A program made the translations under genes and the position numbers. The notes under the pieces are model-generated. The model worked only from the letters and a program-made list of their open reading frames with translations. It searched no databases and was not told where the DNA came from. From Amycolatopsis australiensis (GTDB lineage: Bacteria; Actinomycetota; Actinomycetes; Mycobacteriales; Pseudonocardiaceae), in NCBI RefSeq assembly GCF_900119165.1, contig NZ_FPJG01000006.1, positions 1,984,001 to 2,048,000 on the forward strand: a stretch of DNA of 64,000 bases, given 5' to 3'. Each line of letters begins with the position of its first letter. The stretch's first letter is position 1. This document shows positions 42,881 to 52,118 of the stretch, in pieces.

Positions 42881-43977
42881 GAGGCCGCCAGCGGGATCGC
42901 GGCCGAAACCACCGTGCCGTGGCCGGGCGCGGACTCCACGGTCAGCCTGCCCCCGAGCTGCTGGGCGCGCACCCGCATGGCCGGCAGCCCGTGCCCGCGG
43001 CCGTCCGCGGCCGGCGCCGGTTCGACGAATCCCCGCCCGTCGTCGGCGACGTCGAGCACGACCTGGTCGTCGAGGTGGGTGAGGGTGAGCACGACATGGC
43101 CGGCGTCCGCGTGCTCGCGCGCGTTGGCCAGCGCGCCCTGGGCGATGCGGACCAAAGTGGACTGGACCCGCTCCGGCAGCGGCCGGACGGCGCCGTCGAC
43201 GCGCACCTCGACCGGCAGCCCGGCCCGGCCGGCCACGGCGTGCAGCGCCTCTTCGAGCGACGCGCCGGCGAGGTCGGCGGGCGCGAGGTCCTGCACGAGC
43301 CGGCGGGCCTCCGCGAGGTTGCCGGCGCCGATGCGCTGCGCCGCGTGCAGGTGCTCGCGGGCCAGCTCGGGCCGCGCCCACGCCTGGTCGGCGGCCTGCA
43401 GCAGCATGGCCTGGCTGGACAGGCCCTGCGCGAGGGCGTCGTGCAGCTCCCGGGACACCCGGTGCCGCTCGGCCAGCACCCCGGCGCGGCGCTCGGATTC
43501 GCGCAGCCGCTCGGCTTGGCGGCGCATGTAGGTGATCACCGCGGCGGTGACCGCGGCGATGGCGATCGGCACGATGGTCAGGTTCGGGTCGAAGCCGTCG
43601 GCCAGCCGGTTCTCCGAGACGACCACGAGCGCGGTGACCACGGTGACCAGGGCGAGGGCCTGCCCGGCCGGCAGGGTGCGCAGGCCGGTGATGAGCAACG
43701 GGATCGCGGACCACGCGAAACTCGGCGCGAGCACGACCAGCACCACCCAGAGCGCGAGGACGACGGTCAGCCAGACGAGGTGCCGGTCGATCAGCCGGCC
43801 GGCACCGTACGCGACGACCAGCGCGACGGTGAACCCGAGCACCCACGGCGCCAGCGGGCTGCCGTCGTGGTGCGTCAGGAACCGGACCGCCGACGCGAGC
43901 ACCAGCAGGAAGAAGGCCGAGTGCATCACCACGGCGAGCCGGCGCGTGTCGGCGTCGGCTCCGGTCATGCCGTCCAT
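42877..43977 (-). CDS. Membrane sensor histidine kinase (SenS-like)
   Basis: 366 residues from ATG 43977, chosen for AAGGAG seven bases upstream. Five to six membrane helices fill residues 12-165, with hardly any extracellular loop, as in SenS-type kinases that sense an external protein partner. The HisKA_3 box is RHRVSRELHDALAQGLSSQA and the ATPase part has VLDVADDGRGFVEPA and GHGLPAMRVRAQQLGG. It phosphorylates the coupled response regulator. The divergent HbpS/GlcG-family gene 158 bp away is its probable accessory sensor. Confidence 0.9.
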   Translation of the reverse strand: MDGMTGADADTRRLAVVMHSAFFLLVLASAVRFLTHHDGSPLAPWVLGFTVALVVAYGAGRLIDRHLVWLTVVLALWVVLVVLAPSFAWSAIPLLITGLRTLPAGQALALVTVVTALVVVSENRLADGFDPNLTIVPIAIAAVTAAVITYMRRQAERLRESERRAGVLAERHRVSRELHDALAQGLSSQAMLLQAADQAWARPELAREHLHAAQRIGAGNLAEARRLVQDLAPADLAGASLEEALHAVAGRAGLPVEVRVDGAVRPLPERVQSTLVRIAQGALANAREHADAGHVVLTLTHLDDQVVLDVADDGRGFVEPAPAADGRGHGLPAMRVRAQQLGGRLTVESAPGHGTVVSAAIPLAAS

Positions 43978-44135
43978 GCTCGCTCCTTCCGCCCGCGACA
44001 CCAGCGTCGACCCGGCCGGGAGGGCGCGCATCAGCCGATCGGATGACCCGGCGGTCGGCCGGGACGACGACCGGAAGGCGCCCTCGGCGGGGTGAAGCTG
44101 GAGTCACCGAATCCCCGGAACTCCAGGAGCAGAGC

Positions 44136-44651
44136 ATGATCTCGACCCGTACCCGCATCGCAGCCACCGTCGCCGGGCTCGCCGCGGTCGGCGTCACCAC
44201 CGTCGGTGCCGTGTCGGCCACCGCGGCGCCGTCCGGCGGCAAGGACGTCGTCCAGACGTCGCACCTGACGATCGGCGCCGCGCAGAAGGCCGCGCAGGCC
44301 GCCCTGGACGCCGCCGGCAAAGCGGGGCAGCACGTCTCGGTCGCGGTCGTGGACCGTGACGGCAACACCATCCTGACCCTGCGCGGCGACGGCGCGGGCC
44401 CGCAGTCCTACAGCTCGGCGCAGCGGAAGGCGTTCACGGCGGTTTCCTGGAACGCGAAGACGTCCGAACTGGCCGGTCGCCTGCAGCAGACCCCGACGTT
44501 GAAGGACATCGACGGCACGCTGTTCCTGGCCGGCGCGGTCCCGGTGACCGCGGGCGCCACCCCGATCGCCGCGGTCGGCGTCGCCGGCGCGCCGTCCGGT
44601 GCGCAGGACGAGGCCTTCGCGCAGGCCGGCGTGGACGCCATCGGCAAGTGA
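44136..44651 (+). CDS. Secreted GlcG/HbpS family haem-binding-like protein
   Basis: 171 residues from ATG 44136 (CCAGGAG upstream). A signal peptide (RIAATVAGLAAVGVTTVGAV then SATAAPSGG) precedes the GlcG/HbpS domain: AQKAAQAALDAAGKAGQHVS, VAVVDRDGNTILTLRGDGAG, SYSSAQRKAFTAVSWNAKTS and TPIAAVGVAGAPSGAQDEAF. Streptomyces HbpS is an octameric extracellular protein that degrades haem and modulates the SenS kinase under redox stress. The divergent SenS/SenR-type pair supports the same role. The histidine used for haem in HbpS is not obvious in this short version, so haem binding is not certain. Confidence 0.88.
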   Translation: MISTRTRIAATVAGLAAVGVTTVGAVSATAAPSGGKDVVQTSHLTIGAAQKAAQAALDAAGKAGQHVSVAVVDRDGNTILTLRGDGAGPQSYSSAQRKAFTAVSWNAKTSELAGRLQQTPTLKDIDGTLFLAGAVPVTAGATPIAAVGVAGAPSGAQDEAFAQAGVDAIGK

Positions 44652-45877
44652 CTACCGTGTCTCGCATGATGATCCGTGACGTCCGCCCGTGGGGTGGCGA
44701 GCGCAGTGACGTCGAGGTGGCCGGTGCCCGGATCGCCGCGGTCCGGCCGCACGACCCCGCCACTCCTGCGCCGCCGGGCGCGGTCGAGGGCCGGGGCCGC
44801 CTGCTGTTCCCGGCGTTCAGCGACGTCCACGTGCACCTCGACTCGACGCGGATCGGGCTGCCGTTCCGGCCGCACACCGGTGGCCCCGGCGTGTGGGCGA
44901 TGATGCTGAACGACCGTCGCCACTGGCGGACGGCGGAGGTCCCGCTGCCCGAGCGGGTGGCGGGCACGCTGGAGCGGATGATCGCCAACGGCACCACGCG
45001 CGTCCGCACGTACGCGCAGGTCGACGTCGACTGCCGGCTGGAGAAGCTCGACGCCGTGCTGGCCGCGAAGGAGAAGTTCGCCGGCCAGGCCGAGGTGCAC
45101 GTCATGGCGTTCGCGCAGGCCGGCATCCTGCGCGAGCCGGGCACGCTGGACGTCCTCGACGCGGCGATGCGCTCCGGCGCCACGGTGATCGGCGGCATCG
45201 ATCCGTGCACTGTGGACAGAGACCCCAAGGGGCACCTGGACGCCGTGTTCGGCCTGGCCGAGAAGTACCAGGCGGAGGTGGACATCCACCTGCACGAGCC
45301 CGGCCATCTCGGCCTGTTCTCGACCGACCTGGTGATCGAGCGCACGAAGGCGCTGGACATGCGGGGCAAGGTGAGCATGTCCCACGCCTACGACCTCGGC
45401 TCGATCTCCGAGCCGGTCAGCCGCCGGGTCATCGACGACTTCGCGGAGCTGGACATCGCGATGACGACGGTGGCGCCGTCGGTGTCGGGCCAGTTGCCGT
45501 TGCCCGACCTGGTTTCCGCCGGCGTGCGGGTCGGGCTCGGCGAGGACGGCCAGCGCGACTACTGGAGCCCCTACGGCAACTGCGACCTGCTGGACCGCAC
45601 GTGGCAGCTGGCCTTCACCAACGGCTTCCGCCGCGACGAGCACATCGAGCTGGCACTGGCGGTCGCGACGATGGGTGGCGCGTCGATCATGAGCCACGAC
45701 GTGCCGCGGCTGGCGGGCGTCGCCGACCGGCCGGGCCTGGCGGCCGGTGACCGCGCGGACCTGGTGCTGGTGGACGGCGAAACCCCGACGAGTGCGGTGA
45801 TGGACCGCGGGAAGGACCGGACCGTGCTGCACGACGGCGTCGTCGTGGCCGACGGGTTGGCCGTCCTCAAGCCCTGA
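44648..45877 (+). CDS. Amidohydrolase family protein (cytosine-deaminase-like)
   Basis: 409 residues from the GTG overlapping the HbpS stop; ATG 44666 may be the true start. The amidohydrolase barrel shows LLFPAFSDVHVHLDSTRIGL (HxH metal pair), VDIHLHEPGHLGLF, VSMSHAYDLGSISEPV and LGEDGQRDYWSPYGNCDLL with the metal Asp, ending ADLVLVDGETPTSAVMD. This matches cytosine/creatinine-deaminase-like enzymes acting on heterocyclic or amide substrates. Its overlap with the HbpS-like gene may be coincidental; no pathway partner is near. It ends 11 bases inside the convergent LysR gene. Confidence 0.85.
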   Translation: MTTVSRMMIRDVRPWGGERSDVEVAGARIAAVRPHDPATPAPPGAVEGRGRLLFPAFSDVHVHLDSTRIGLPFRPHTGGPGVWAMMLNDRRHWRTAEVPLPERVAGTLERMIANGTTRVRTYAQVDVDCRLEKLDAVLAAKEKFAGQAEVHVMAFAQAGILREPGTLDVLDAAMRSGATVIGGIDPCTVDRDPKGHLDAVFGLAEKYQAEVDIHLHEPGHLGLFSTDLVIERTKALDMRGKVSMSHAYDLGSISEPVSRRVIDDFAELDIAMTTVAPSVSGQLPLPDLVSAGVRVGLGEDGQRDYWSPYGNCDLLDRTWQLAFTNGFRRDEHIELALAVATMGGASIMSHDVPRLAGVADRPGLAAGDRADLVLVDGETPTSAVMDRGKDRTVLHDGVVVADGLAVLKP

Positions 45878-46718
45878 CGAGCCCGCCGGCGGTGGCGAGC
45901 AGCGCGGCGATGGCCGGCTTGTTCTCGTCGCGCCGCCGCCACGTCATGGTGACGGTGGTCGTCCGCCCGGCCAGGGGGACGGCCACCGCGCCCGGGTGGT
46001 CGACCATCGCGGGCACGATCGCGCACCCGAGCCCGGCCGCCACGCACCGGCCGAGGGCGGCGAGGCTGCCGACCTCCGTGCCGACGACGGGACCGTCGAT
46101 CCGGTCCAGCATCTCGCGGAAGCCGCAGCCTTTCGGCGTGGCGAGGAAGCCGACGCCGCGGAGGTCGCCGGGCCGGATCTCTTCCTTGCCCGCCAGCGGA
46201 TGTCCGGGCGGCGCGAGCACCACGAGCGGTTCCTCGCCGAGCGTCCGGCTCGCGAAGGCGGGATCGCCCGGCGCGTCACCGAAGGTGAGACAGACGTCCA
46301 CTTCGGACTCCCGGACGCCGTGGTACAGCTCGCCGCGGCCGCCTTCGGTGACGGAGATCCGCACGCGCGGCCACTTCGCCCGGTAGGCGCCGAGGAGCGA
46401 CGGGACCCAGTGCGTGCACAGGGTTTCGAGGGCGCCGATGGTCAGGTCGCCTTCCGGCTCACCGCGTTCTTCGTCCACGGCGGCCTTGGCTTCTTCGGCG
46501 AGGGAAAGCATCTGGTCGGCGTATCCGACGAGCCGTTCCCCGGCGGCGGTGAGCCTGAGGCGGCGCTCCCGGTGGAACAGCTTCGACCCGAGCTCGGCTT
46601 CGAGGGCCTGGATCTGTTCGGTGACGCTGGACTGCGCGTAGTGCAGCTCGGCGGCGGCCCGGGTGAAGTTGAGCGTCCGCGCGACCACGCGGAAGGTGCG
46701 CAGGTGGCGCAGTTCCAT
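45867..46718 (-). CDS. LysR family transcriptional regulator
   Basis: 283 residues from ATG 46718 (GTG/ATG starts a few codons upstream are possible). N-terminal HTH MELRHLRTFRVVARTLNFTR, AAAELHYAQSSVTEQIQALE, then the effector domain (LTIGALETLCTHWVPSLLGA, VVLAPPGHPLAGKEEI, GCGFREMLDRIDGPV). The divergent gene is an MFS exporter, which is the probable target. The intergenic gap is 82 bp. The inducer is unknown. Confidence 0.9.
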   Translation of the reverse strand: MELRHLRTFRVVARTLNFTRAAAELHYAQSSVTEQIQALEAELGSKLFHRERRLRLTAAGERLVGYADQMLSLAEEAKAAVDEERGEPEGDLTIGALETLCTHWVPSLLGAYRAKWPRVRISVTEGGRGELYHGVRESEVDVCLTFGDAPGDPAFASRTLGEEPLVVLAPPGHPLAGKEEIRPGDLRGVGFLATPKGCGFREMLDRIDGPVVGTEVGSLAALGRCVAAGLGCAIVPAMVDHPGAVAVPLAGRTTTVTMTWRRRDENKPAIAALLATAGGLVRA

Positions 46719-46800
46719 GGCATCCCCCATCGGCGTTCCCGATGCCTGCCATCGTAACTGCCTGCTTCCGCCGGTGTCACGGAGCGTCCAGGCTGGCGGG

Positions 46801-48069
46801 GTGGCAAGACTCCTCATCGGCCTTTCCCTGGGCTACTTCCTGGTCATGCTGGACACGACGATCGTGACCGTGGCGCTGCCGGCCATGTCGCCGTCGCTGT
46901 CGGAACAGCAATGGATTTCGAACGGCTACACGCTGACGTTCGCGGCGTTCCTGCTGACGGCGGGGGCGTGGTCCGACCGCTTCGGCGCCCGCCGGGTGTT
47001 CTTCACCGGGCTGGCGGCGTTCGCCGTGCTGTCGGGCCTGTCGGCGCTGGCGTTCTCGGCGGCGATGGTGATCGCGCTGCGGGTGTTGCTGGGCGTCGCG
47101 GGCGCGTTGCTGGTGCCGTCGTCGCTGTCCCTCATCGCGACGGCGTACCCGGTGCCCGCCGCGCGCGCCAAGGCAATGGGCGTGTGGGCGGCGTTGAGCG
47201 GAACGGGCCTGGTGGCGGGCCCGCTGCTGGGCGGCGTCCTGACGCAGGCGTTCGGCTGGCGCGCGATCTTCCTGGTGAACGTCCCGGCGGCGCTGATCGC
47301 CCTGGCCTTGTCGGCGGCGGCGCCCGCGACGCCACCCAAGCCGGGCCGCACGGACGTGACCGGCCAGGTCTCGGCGATCGTCGCTTTGTCGACGTTGACG
47401 TACGCGCTGGTCGAAGGCCGGCCATGGGTGCTGGCGCTGTCGGCGGTGGCGGCCGCGGTGTTCGTGGCCGCCCAGCGCCGTCCGGACGCGATGTTCCCAC
47501 CGCGGCTGCTCTCCAGGGGCTTGCTGGCGGGCGCGATCGTGAACTTCGGCCTGTCGGGCGTGCTGTTCGTGCTGTCGCTGTATTTCCAGGAGACCCGCGG
47601 TTATTCGCCGTCGTCGACGGGCTTGGCGTTCCTGCCGCTGACCATCCCGACGGCGTTCAACCCGATTTTCACCGGCCGCCTGGTGGCCCGGATCGGCCCG
47701 CGAGTACCGGCGGTGTCGGGTTTCGCGCTGATGGCTTCGGGCACGTTCCTCCAGGCGTTTTCCTCATCGGCTGTGTTGTCGGTGATCGCGTTGGCACTGC
47801 TGGGGTTCGGAGTGTCGTTGGCCATCCCGTCCCTGCTGACGGCGGTGGTCGGCTCGGCACCTCGCGAGCTGGCAGGAATCGCGGGCGGAGCGTTGAACGC
47901 GTCACGCCAGACGGGCGCGGTGATCGGAGTGGCGGCACTGGGCGCGGTCCTGAACGCGACGACACCGACGACGGCGCTCGCCACCGCCGGGGTCGTGCTG
48001 TGCGCCGGCGCGGCGATAGTCGCGTGGGAGCCTCAGAAGGCGGCCGCGAACCGCGCCCCCAGGTCCTGA
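46801..48069 (+). CDS. MFS drug/metabolite exporter (DHA2-like)
   Basis: 422 residues from GTG 46801. Twelve or more membrane helices; the early motif FLVMLDTTIVTVALPAM is the DHA signature, with GAWSDRFGARRVFFTG as motif A and GPLLGGVLTQAFGWRAIFLV as motif C of exporters. Such proton antiporters expel drugs or metabolites. It is divergent from a LysR gene that likely controls it. Its end overlaps the convergent aminotransferase gene by 37 bases, so the two are transcribed against each other. Confidence 0.9.
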   Translation: MARLLIGLSLGYFLVMLDTTIVTVALPAMSPSLSEQQWISNGYTLTFAAFLLTAGAWSDRFGARRVFFTGLAAFAVLSGLSALAFSAAMVIALRVLLGVAGALLVPSSLSLIATAYPVPAARAKAMGVWAALSGTGLVAGPLLGGVLTQAFGWRAIFLVNVPAALIALALSAAAPATPPKPGRTDVTGQVSAIVALSTLTYALVEGRPWVLALSAVAAAVFVAAQRRPDAMFPPRLLSRGLLAGAIVNFGLSGVLFVLSLYFQETRGYSPSSTGLAFLPLTIPTAFNPIFTGRLVARIGPRVPAVSGFALMASGTFLQAFSSSAVLSVIALALLGFGVSLAIPSLLTAVVGSAPRELAGIAGGALNASRQTGAVIGVAALGAVLNATTPTTALATAGVVLCAGAAIVAWEPQKAAANRAPRS

Positions 48070-49190
48070 AGGCGTTCGACGGGTTCATTGGCGAACACGA
48101 GACGCAGGTACCGGTCCGCGGACGGTCCCCAGCCGGTCATCGGCGTCGCGGCGACCCGGCCTCGGTCGAAGAGCCGGGCCGAGGCTTCGGCCGCGCTGAG
48201 CCCGAGCTCCGCGACGTCGACGAGCAGTGACCAGCCGCCGTCAGGTCGGACAACGGGATAGCCGTCCAGCTGCCGCAGCACGGTCTCGCATCGCGTACGC
48301 CAGGTCGTCACGGCGCGGGCGACGTCGGCGTCGGCGTCGTCCGCGGCGAGCGCCGCGGCGACGCCCTGCTGCGCGATTCCCACTTGGCAGACGACGTTCG
48401 TGAGCCCGACGAGCGCGATGTCGGCGAGGATCGGCGCGGGCCCGACGACCCAGCCGACCCGCCAGCCGATCATCCGCAGTTCCTTCGCCGCCGAGCCGAT
48501 CGTGACCACGCGATCGGCGAGGCCGGGATGGCTCGCGGGGTGCAGCGGCGGACGGCCGTCGAACCGGATGCGCTCCATGGCCGCGTCGTAGAGCACCCAG
48601 GCGCCGTGTTCCCGCACCGGGGCGGCGAGCGCGTCGAGGTGCGCGGGCTCGAGCACGGCCCCCGTGGGCATGGCGGGCCCCATCAGCAGGACAGCGGCCG
48701 TGCGCGGTCCCACCGCGGCGGCGAGTTCGCCGGGATCGGTGCGCCACCCGCCGGGGGTCGGTGTCGCCCGGACGTGCCGGGGCACGCCACCGGCCAACCG
48801 GACCCGGTTGATCAGCCCGGCGTAGATGGGGTCGCTCAGGACGACCTCGCGACCGGGCTCCACCACGGCGAGCAGGCTGTTGAGGATGCCGTTGAGGCCG
48901 CCGGCGACGCTGACGCACTCCGTGCCGGGGTCGTAATCGAGTCCGGCGAGCCTGCCGACGTGGGCTGCGGCCGCCCGGCGCAGATCGTGGTGTCCCTCGA
49001 AGGGCAGGTAGCTGTTGGCCGCGTCCTGCCCGATGGCCTCGCGAGTCACCTCGACCGCGATCCGTGGCGGCGGAACGTCGGTGTCGAGGTTCTCCATGCG
49101 CAGAAGCTCCGGGTCCCGGGCGGCGTCGGCTCGATCGCCGACGACGTTGACGCCGATGCCGGGGATGTCCTTCAGCCTGCTGACGACCAT
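48033..49190 (-). CDS. PLP-dependent class I/II aminotransferase
   Basis: 385 residues from ATG 49190 (AAGGAG five bases upstream). The fold-type I aminotransferase landmarks are NSYLPFEGHHDLRRAAAAHV, VSVAGGLNGILNSLLAV, LSDPIYAGLINRVRL, the Asp in VLYDAAMERI, and the PLP lysine in IGSAAKELRMIGWRVGWVVG. It should transaminate an amino acid or act as a beta-lyase-like variant; substrate unclear. It is divergent from the XRE/cupin gene, and these pairs usually regulate amino acid or polyamine use. Confidence 0.9.
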   Translation of the reverse strand: MVVSRLKDIPGIGVNVVGDRADAARDPELLRMENLDTDVPPPRIAVEVTREAIGQDAANSYLPFEGHHDLRRAAAAHVGRLAGLDYDPGTECVSVAGGLNGILNSLLAVVEPGREVVLSDPIYAGLINRVRLAGGVPRHVRATPTPGGWRTDPGELAAAVGPRTAAVLLMGPAMPTGAVLEPAHLDALAAPVREHGAWVLYDAAMERIRFDGRPPLHPASHPGLADRVVTIGSAAKELRMIGWRVGWVVGPAPILADIALVGLTNVVCQVGIAQQGVAAALAADDADADVARAVTTWRTRCETVLRQLDGYPVVRPDGGWSLLVDVAELGLSAAEASARLFDRGRVAATPMTGWGPSADRYLRLVFANEPVERLQDLGARFAAAF

Positions 49191-49240
49191 CGGCACTCCT
49201 TGACTGGTTCAGTGGTCACTGTGGCTGTCATACTAGGCAC

Positions 49241-49792
49241 ATGGACCAGTCGCCGACCAGCCCGCTCGCGTTCAACCTCCGCCGTCTCCGCAAGGCCCGC
49301 GGCCTCACGGTGGTCGACCTGGCCCGGACATCCCGAACGGCCCGCGCGACGTTGACCCAGCTCGAAGCGGGCACCGGCAACCCGACTTTGGAAACGCTGT
49401 ACGCGTTGGCGAACGCGCTCGGAGTGCCATTGGCGGACCTGATCGCAGAGCGGCCGCCGGCGCCACCGAGCCGGGTGACCCGCCGCGGCGAAGGGGTTCG
49501 CGTAGCGGGGAAGTCGGTGGAGGCGTGGCTCCTGGACCGCACACCGGCGGCGGAGATCTACGACTTCACGCTGACCACGTCCGAGATCCAGCAATCGGAA
49601 CCGCACCCACCGGGAACCTGGGAGCACCTCCACCTCCACACCGGCCGCATCCGAACCGGCCCGGCGGAATCACCGATCGAGTTGGGCCCAGGCGATTACG
49701 CCGCCTTCGCGGCGGACGTCGCGCATGTCTACGAACGCATCGGAACGGCACGGGTGACCGGCACTCTGATCATCACGCGAGAGTCGCCGTAG
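49241..49792 (+). CDS. XRE-cupin transcriptional regulator
   Basis: 183 residues. The N-terminal HTH is RKARGLTVVDLARTSRTARA then TLTQLEAGTGNPTLETLYAL; the C-terminal cupin has WEHLHLHTGRIRTGPAESPI and LGPGDYAAFAADVAHVYE with its metal/ligand barrel. MHS-type XRE-cupin proteins sense small metabolites and control the divergent gene. The partner here is the aminotransferase, 50 bp away. Confidence 0.9.
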   Translation: MDQSPTSPLAFNLRRLRKARGLTVVDLARTSRTARATLTQLEAGTGNPTLETLYALANALGVPLADLIAERPPAPPSRVTRRGEGVRVAGKSVEAWLLDRTPAAEIYDFTLTTSEIQQSEPHPPGTWEHLHLHTGRIRTGPAESPIELGPGDYAAFAADVAHVYERIGTARVTGTLIITRESP

Positions 49793-49891
49793 CTGGTGTC
49801 CACTTTTTAGCCAGTTTTTGGCAGGTCGGGCAGGATTTGACCACTTTTTCGCCCTGTTCTGCCGCTGTTGGATCTGCCTATCATCGACTGC

Positions 49892-50491
49892 GTGTCCGGC
49901 TACAAGTACGACGTGTTCATCAGCTACAGCCGTCACGGAAGTGCGCCTAAATGGCTGAAGAACCATTTCTATCCGAAGGTCCAGGATTGTCTCATCGACC
50001 ACATGACGTCGACGCCGAAGATCTTCATGGACAAGACGATGGAGCGAGCGGTCGACTGGCCGGCGGCGCTGGAGAAGGCGCTTCGGTGCAGTAAGATCAT
50101 GATAGCCGTGCTGACGCCGCGGTACTTCCAGTCACCTTGGTGCATGGCGGAACTGCGGAGCATGCGCGCCCGGGAAAGGCAGCTCGGACTGGCGAGTCAG
50201 GAGCGGCCGCAAGGCCTGATCTACCCGATCCTGTATTCGGACTCGGAAAACTTCCCGGAGGAGGAGGGCCTGCGGCGATCGTGGTGGGATTTCAAGAAAC
50301 TCTCCATGCCTGAACCGGTGTTCCAGGAGAGCCGGGACTGGCCGCTGTTCCACAACACGGTCCTCGAGCTCGCCCGGGATCTGTCCGAGCTGATCCGGCA
50401 GGTGCCGCCATGGCAGCCGGACTGGCCCGACGTCGAGCGCCCCGACCCGGTGTTGATACCGCCACCGCCGATTCCGAGGTTCGGCATATGA
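49892..50491 (+). CDS. TIR-domain effector protein, first gene of a four-gene conflict operon
   Basis: 199 residues from GTG 49892; a TTG at 49868 is possible but has no better site. TIR domain at 5-150: YDVFISYSRHGS, then ALEKALRCSKIMIAVLTPRY and FQSPWCMAELRSMRARE, where Glu87 in WCMAE matches the catalytic glutamate of NAD-consuming TIRs. The C-terminal tail is Pro-rich (VPPWQPDWPDVERPDPVLIP). The gene overlaps the next by four bases (ATGA). TIR proteins in bacterial immunity degrade NAD+ or make signal molecules on activation; here the trigger is presumably the NTPase genes downstream. Confidence 0.88.
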   Translation: MSGYKYDVFISYSRHGSAPKWLKNHFYPKVQDCLIDHMTSTPKIFMDKTMERAVDWPAALEKALRCSKIMIAVLTPRYFQSPWCMAELRSMRARERQLGLASQERPQGLIYPILYSDSENFPEEEGLRRSWWDFKKLSMPEPVFQESRDWPLFHNTVLELARDLSELIRQVPPWQPDWPDVERPDPVLIPPPPIPRFGI

Positions 50492-52107
50492 CCGGGACCG
50501 TTGTCACCTTCTACTCGTACAAGGGTGGCGTCGGACGGAGTTTCACGCTCGCGAACATCGCCGTCCTCCTCGCCCGATGGGGCCACCGGGTCCTCGCGGT
50601 CGACTGGGACCTGGAGGCACCCGGACTCCACCACTACTTCCGGCCGCTGCTGTCCAGGCCGCCCCGCGGAGGGGTGGTCGATCTCGCCGACGATTTCCTG
50701 GCCTGCGGTAACCCCCACGACCACGCCATCCCGCTGGACCTCGCGGTGGACGGCTCGGTGGCACTCCTGGCGGCGGGACGGGACGACGCGGACTACACGC
50801 GGCGTGTGCAAAGCCTCGACTGGGAAGACCTGTACCGCCGGGGGTTCGCGGAGTTCCTGGAACGGCGCCGCGAGGAGTGGACCGAGAACTACGACTTCGT
50901 GCTCATCGACAGCCGGACGGGCATCTCCGACAGCGGCGGCATCTGCACCGCACACCTGCCCGATTGGCTGGTCGTCCTGTTCACGGCGAACCAGCAGAGC
51001 GTCGACGGCGTCGTGGACATCGCGCGGCGGGCCGACGCGGCCCGCGACCGCCTGCCCTACGACCGGCAGCCCCACCTCGTCCTGCCGATCCTGTCCCGGC
51101 TGGACAACCGGGTGGAGTACGAGAGGGCCGAAGCCTGGCAGGAACGCTGTGCCGAAGCGACCGCCTCGCTGTTCCGGAATTGGCTCGACAAGAGCGTCTC
51201 GCAGGAACAGATGCTGAGGCACACCACTGTGCCGTACGTGTCGTACTGGAGTTTCGGCGAGCAGCTGCCCGTCTTGGAAGAACCGTCGCCGTCGGCGGAC
51301 CAGGTCTCCTTTTCGCTGGAAACCGTGGCCGCGGTGCTGGCCCATCAGTTCGACCGCACGGCGTTGCTGGCGGACAACCGTGACGCCTACGTCGCCGCGG
51401 CACGGTCGCACCGGCAGTCGTACGACCTGGACCTGCTCGTGTCGAGCCCACGACCTGCGCAACGGATCGCCAACCAGCTGATCGAGGAACTGAAGACGCT
51501 CGGCTTGCGCGTCGATCGGTCGTTGTCCGGTGATCCCGAGTTCCTCGAACAGAGCAGCGATCCGGCCGAGCACCTCTGCCTCATCGTCGACGGAGTGGTG
51601 AGCCGCTGGCAGGCGAGCGAGGCCGAGCGCTTCCTGCGGCACGCCCTCGACACCGGCGGCAGGCAGCTGTTCTGCGTGCTGACCGGCCGGACCGACCGCG
51701 AGCAGTTGCCGCCTTTCCTGCAGAACCTTCGGCTTTTCGTGCTGGACGCGGCTTCGCGACCCAGGCAGGTGGCACGCCAGCTGCACGAAATCGTCACCGA
51801 CGGGCCGCCGAATCGCACGGACGCGGACCAGGCGGTGTTGCAGGACGCCGCGGCCGCGTTGCGCGGGGTGCCGGAGGAGCTGACCCACCAAGGGCGCTGG
51901 GCCATCGTCGAGCAGACCGTCCGCGACATGACCGCGGCGCTGGATCAGGGAGATGTGGCGTTGCTCAAGGACCTGACGGTCGACCTGGAGCTGCTCAACG
52001 ACGTCCGGGCCAACGGAAGCCGGTTCGCGGCACCGGCCGGATTGCGTGCGTACATCGACGCGCTGATCAACCGGCTCCACCGCCGGATCGAGGCGTACAC
52101 CAACTGA
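50488..52107 (+). CDS. KGGVGR-variant MinD/ParA-like ATPase with degenerate TIR-like tail
   Basis: 539 residues. The N-terminal P-loop TFYSYKGGVGRSFTLANIAV is of the ParA/MinD type but has Arg17 in place of the Walker A lysine (KGGVGR instead of KGGVGK). Then VLAVDWDLEAPGLHHYF and the Asp in FVLIDSRTGISDSGGI. Residues 312-400 (YDLDLLVSSPRPAQRIANQL, then GLRVDRSLSGDPEFLE) have a TIR-like pattern without the catalytic Glu context. KGGVGR-variant ATPases are a known family in NTP-dependent conflict and peptide-tag systems of actinobacteria. It is coupled to the TIR gene by ATGA and followed within 11 bp by the next gene. Confidence 0.85.
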   Translation: MTGTVVTFYSYKGGVGRSFTLANIAVLLARWGHRVLAVDWDLEAPGLHHYFRPLLSRPPRGGVVDLADDFLACGNPHDHAIPLDLAVDGSVALLAAGRDDADYTRRVQSLDWEDLYRRGFAEFLERRREEWTENYDFVLIDSRTGISDSGGICTAHLPDWLVVLFTANQQSVDGVVDIARRADAARDRLPYDRQPHLVLPILSRLDNRVEYERAEAWQERCAEATASLFRNWLDKSVSQEQMLRHTTVPYVSYWSFGEQLPVLEEPSPSADQVSFSLETVAAVLAHQFDRTALLADNRDAYVAAARSHRQSYDLDLLVSSPRPAQRIANQLIEELKTLGLRVDRSLSGDPEFLEQSSDPAEHLCLIVDGVVSRWQASEAERFLRHALDTGGRQLFCVLTGRTDREQLPPFLQNLRLFVLDAASRPRQVARQLHEIVTDGPPNRTDADQAVLQDAAAALRGVPEELTHQGRWAIVEQTVRDMTAALDQGDVALLKDLTVDLELLNDVRANGSRFAAPAGLRAYIDALINRLHRRIEAYTN

Positions 52108-52118
52108 AGGAGCGGGGA

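Noticed and set aside
42881..44371. N-terminal extension of the response regulator frame
   Set aside because: It lies opposite or out of frame with the kinase gene; the receiver domain starts at GTG 42880.
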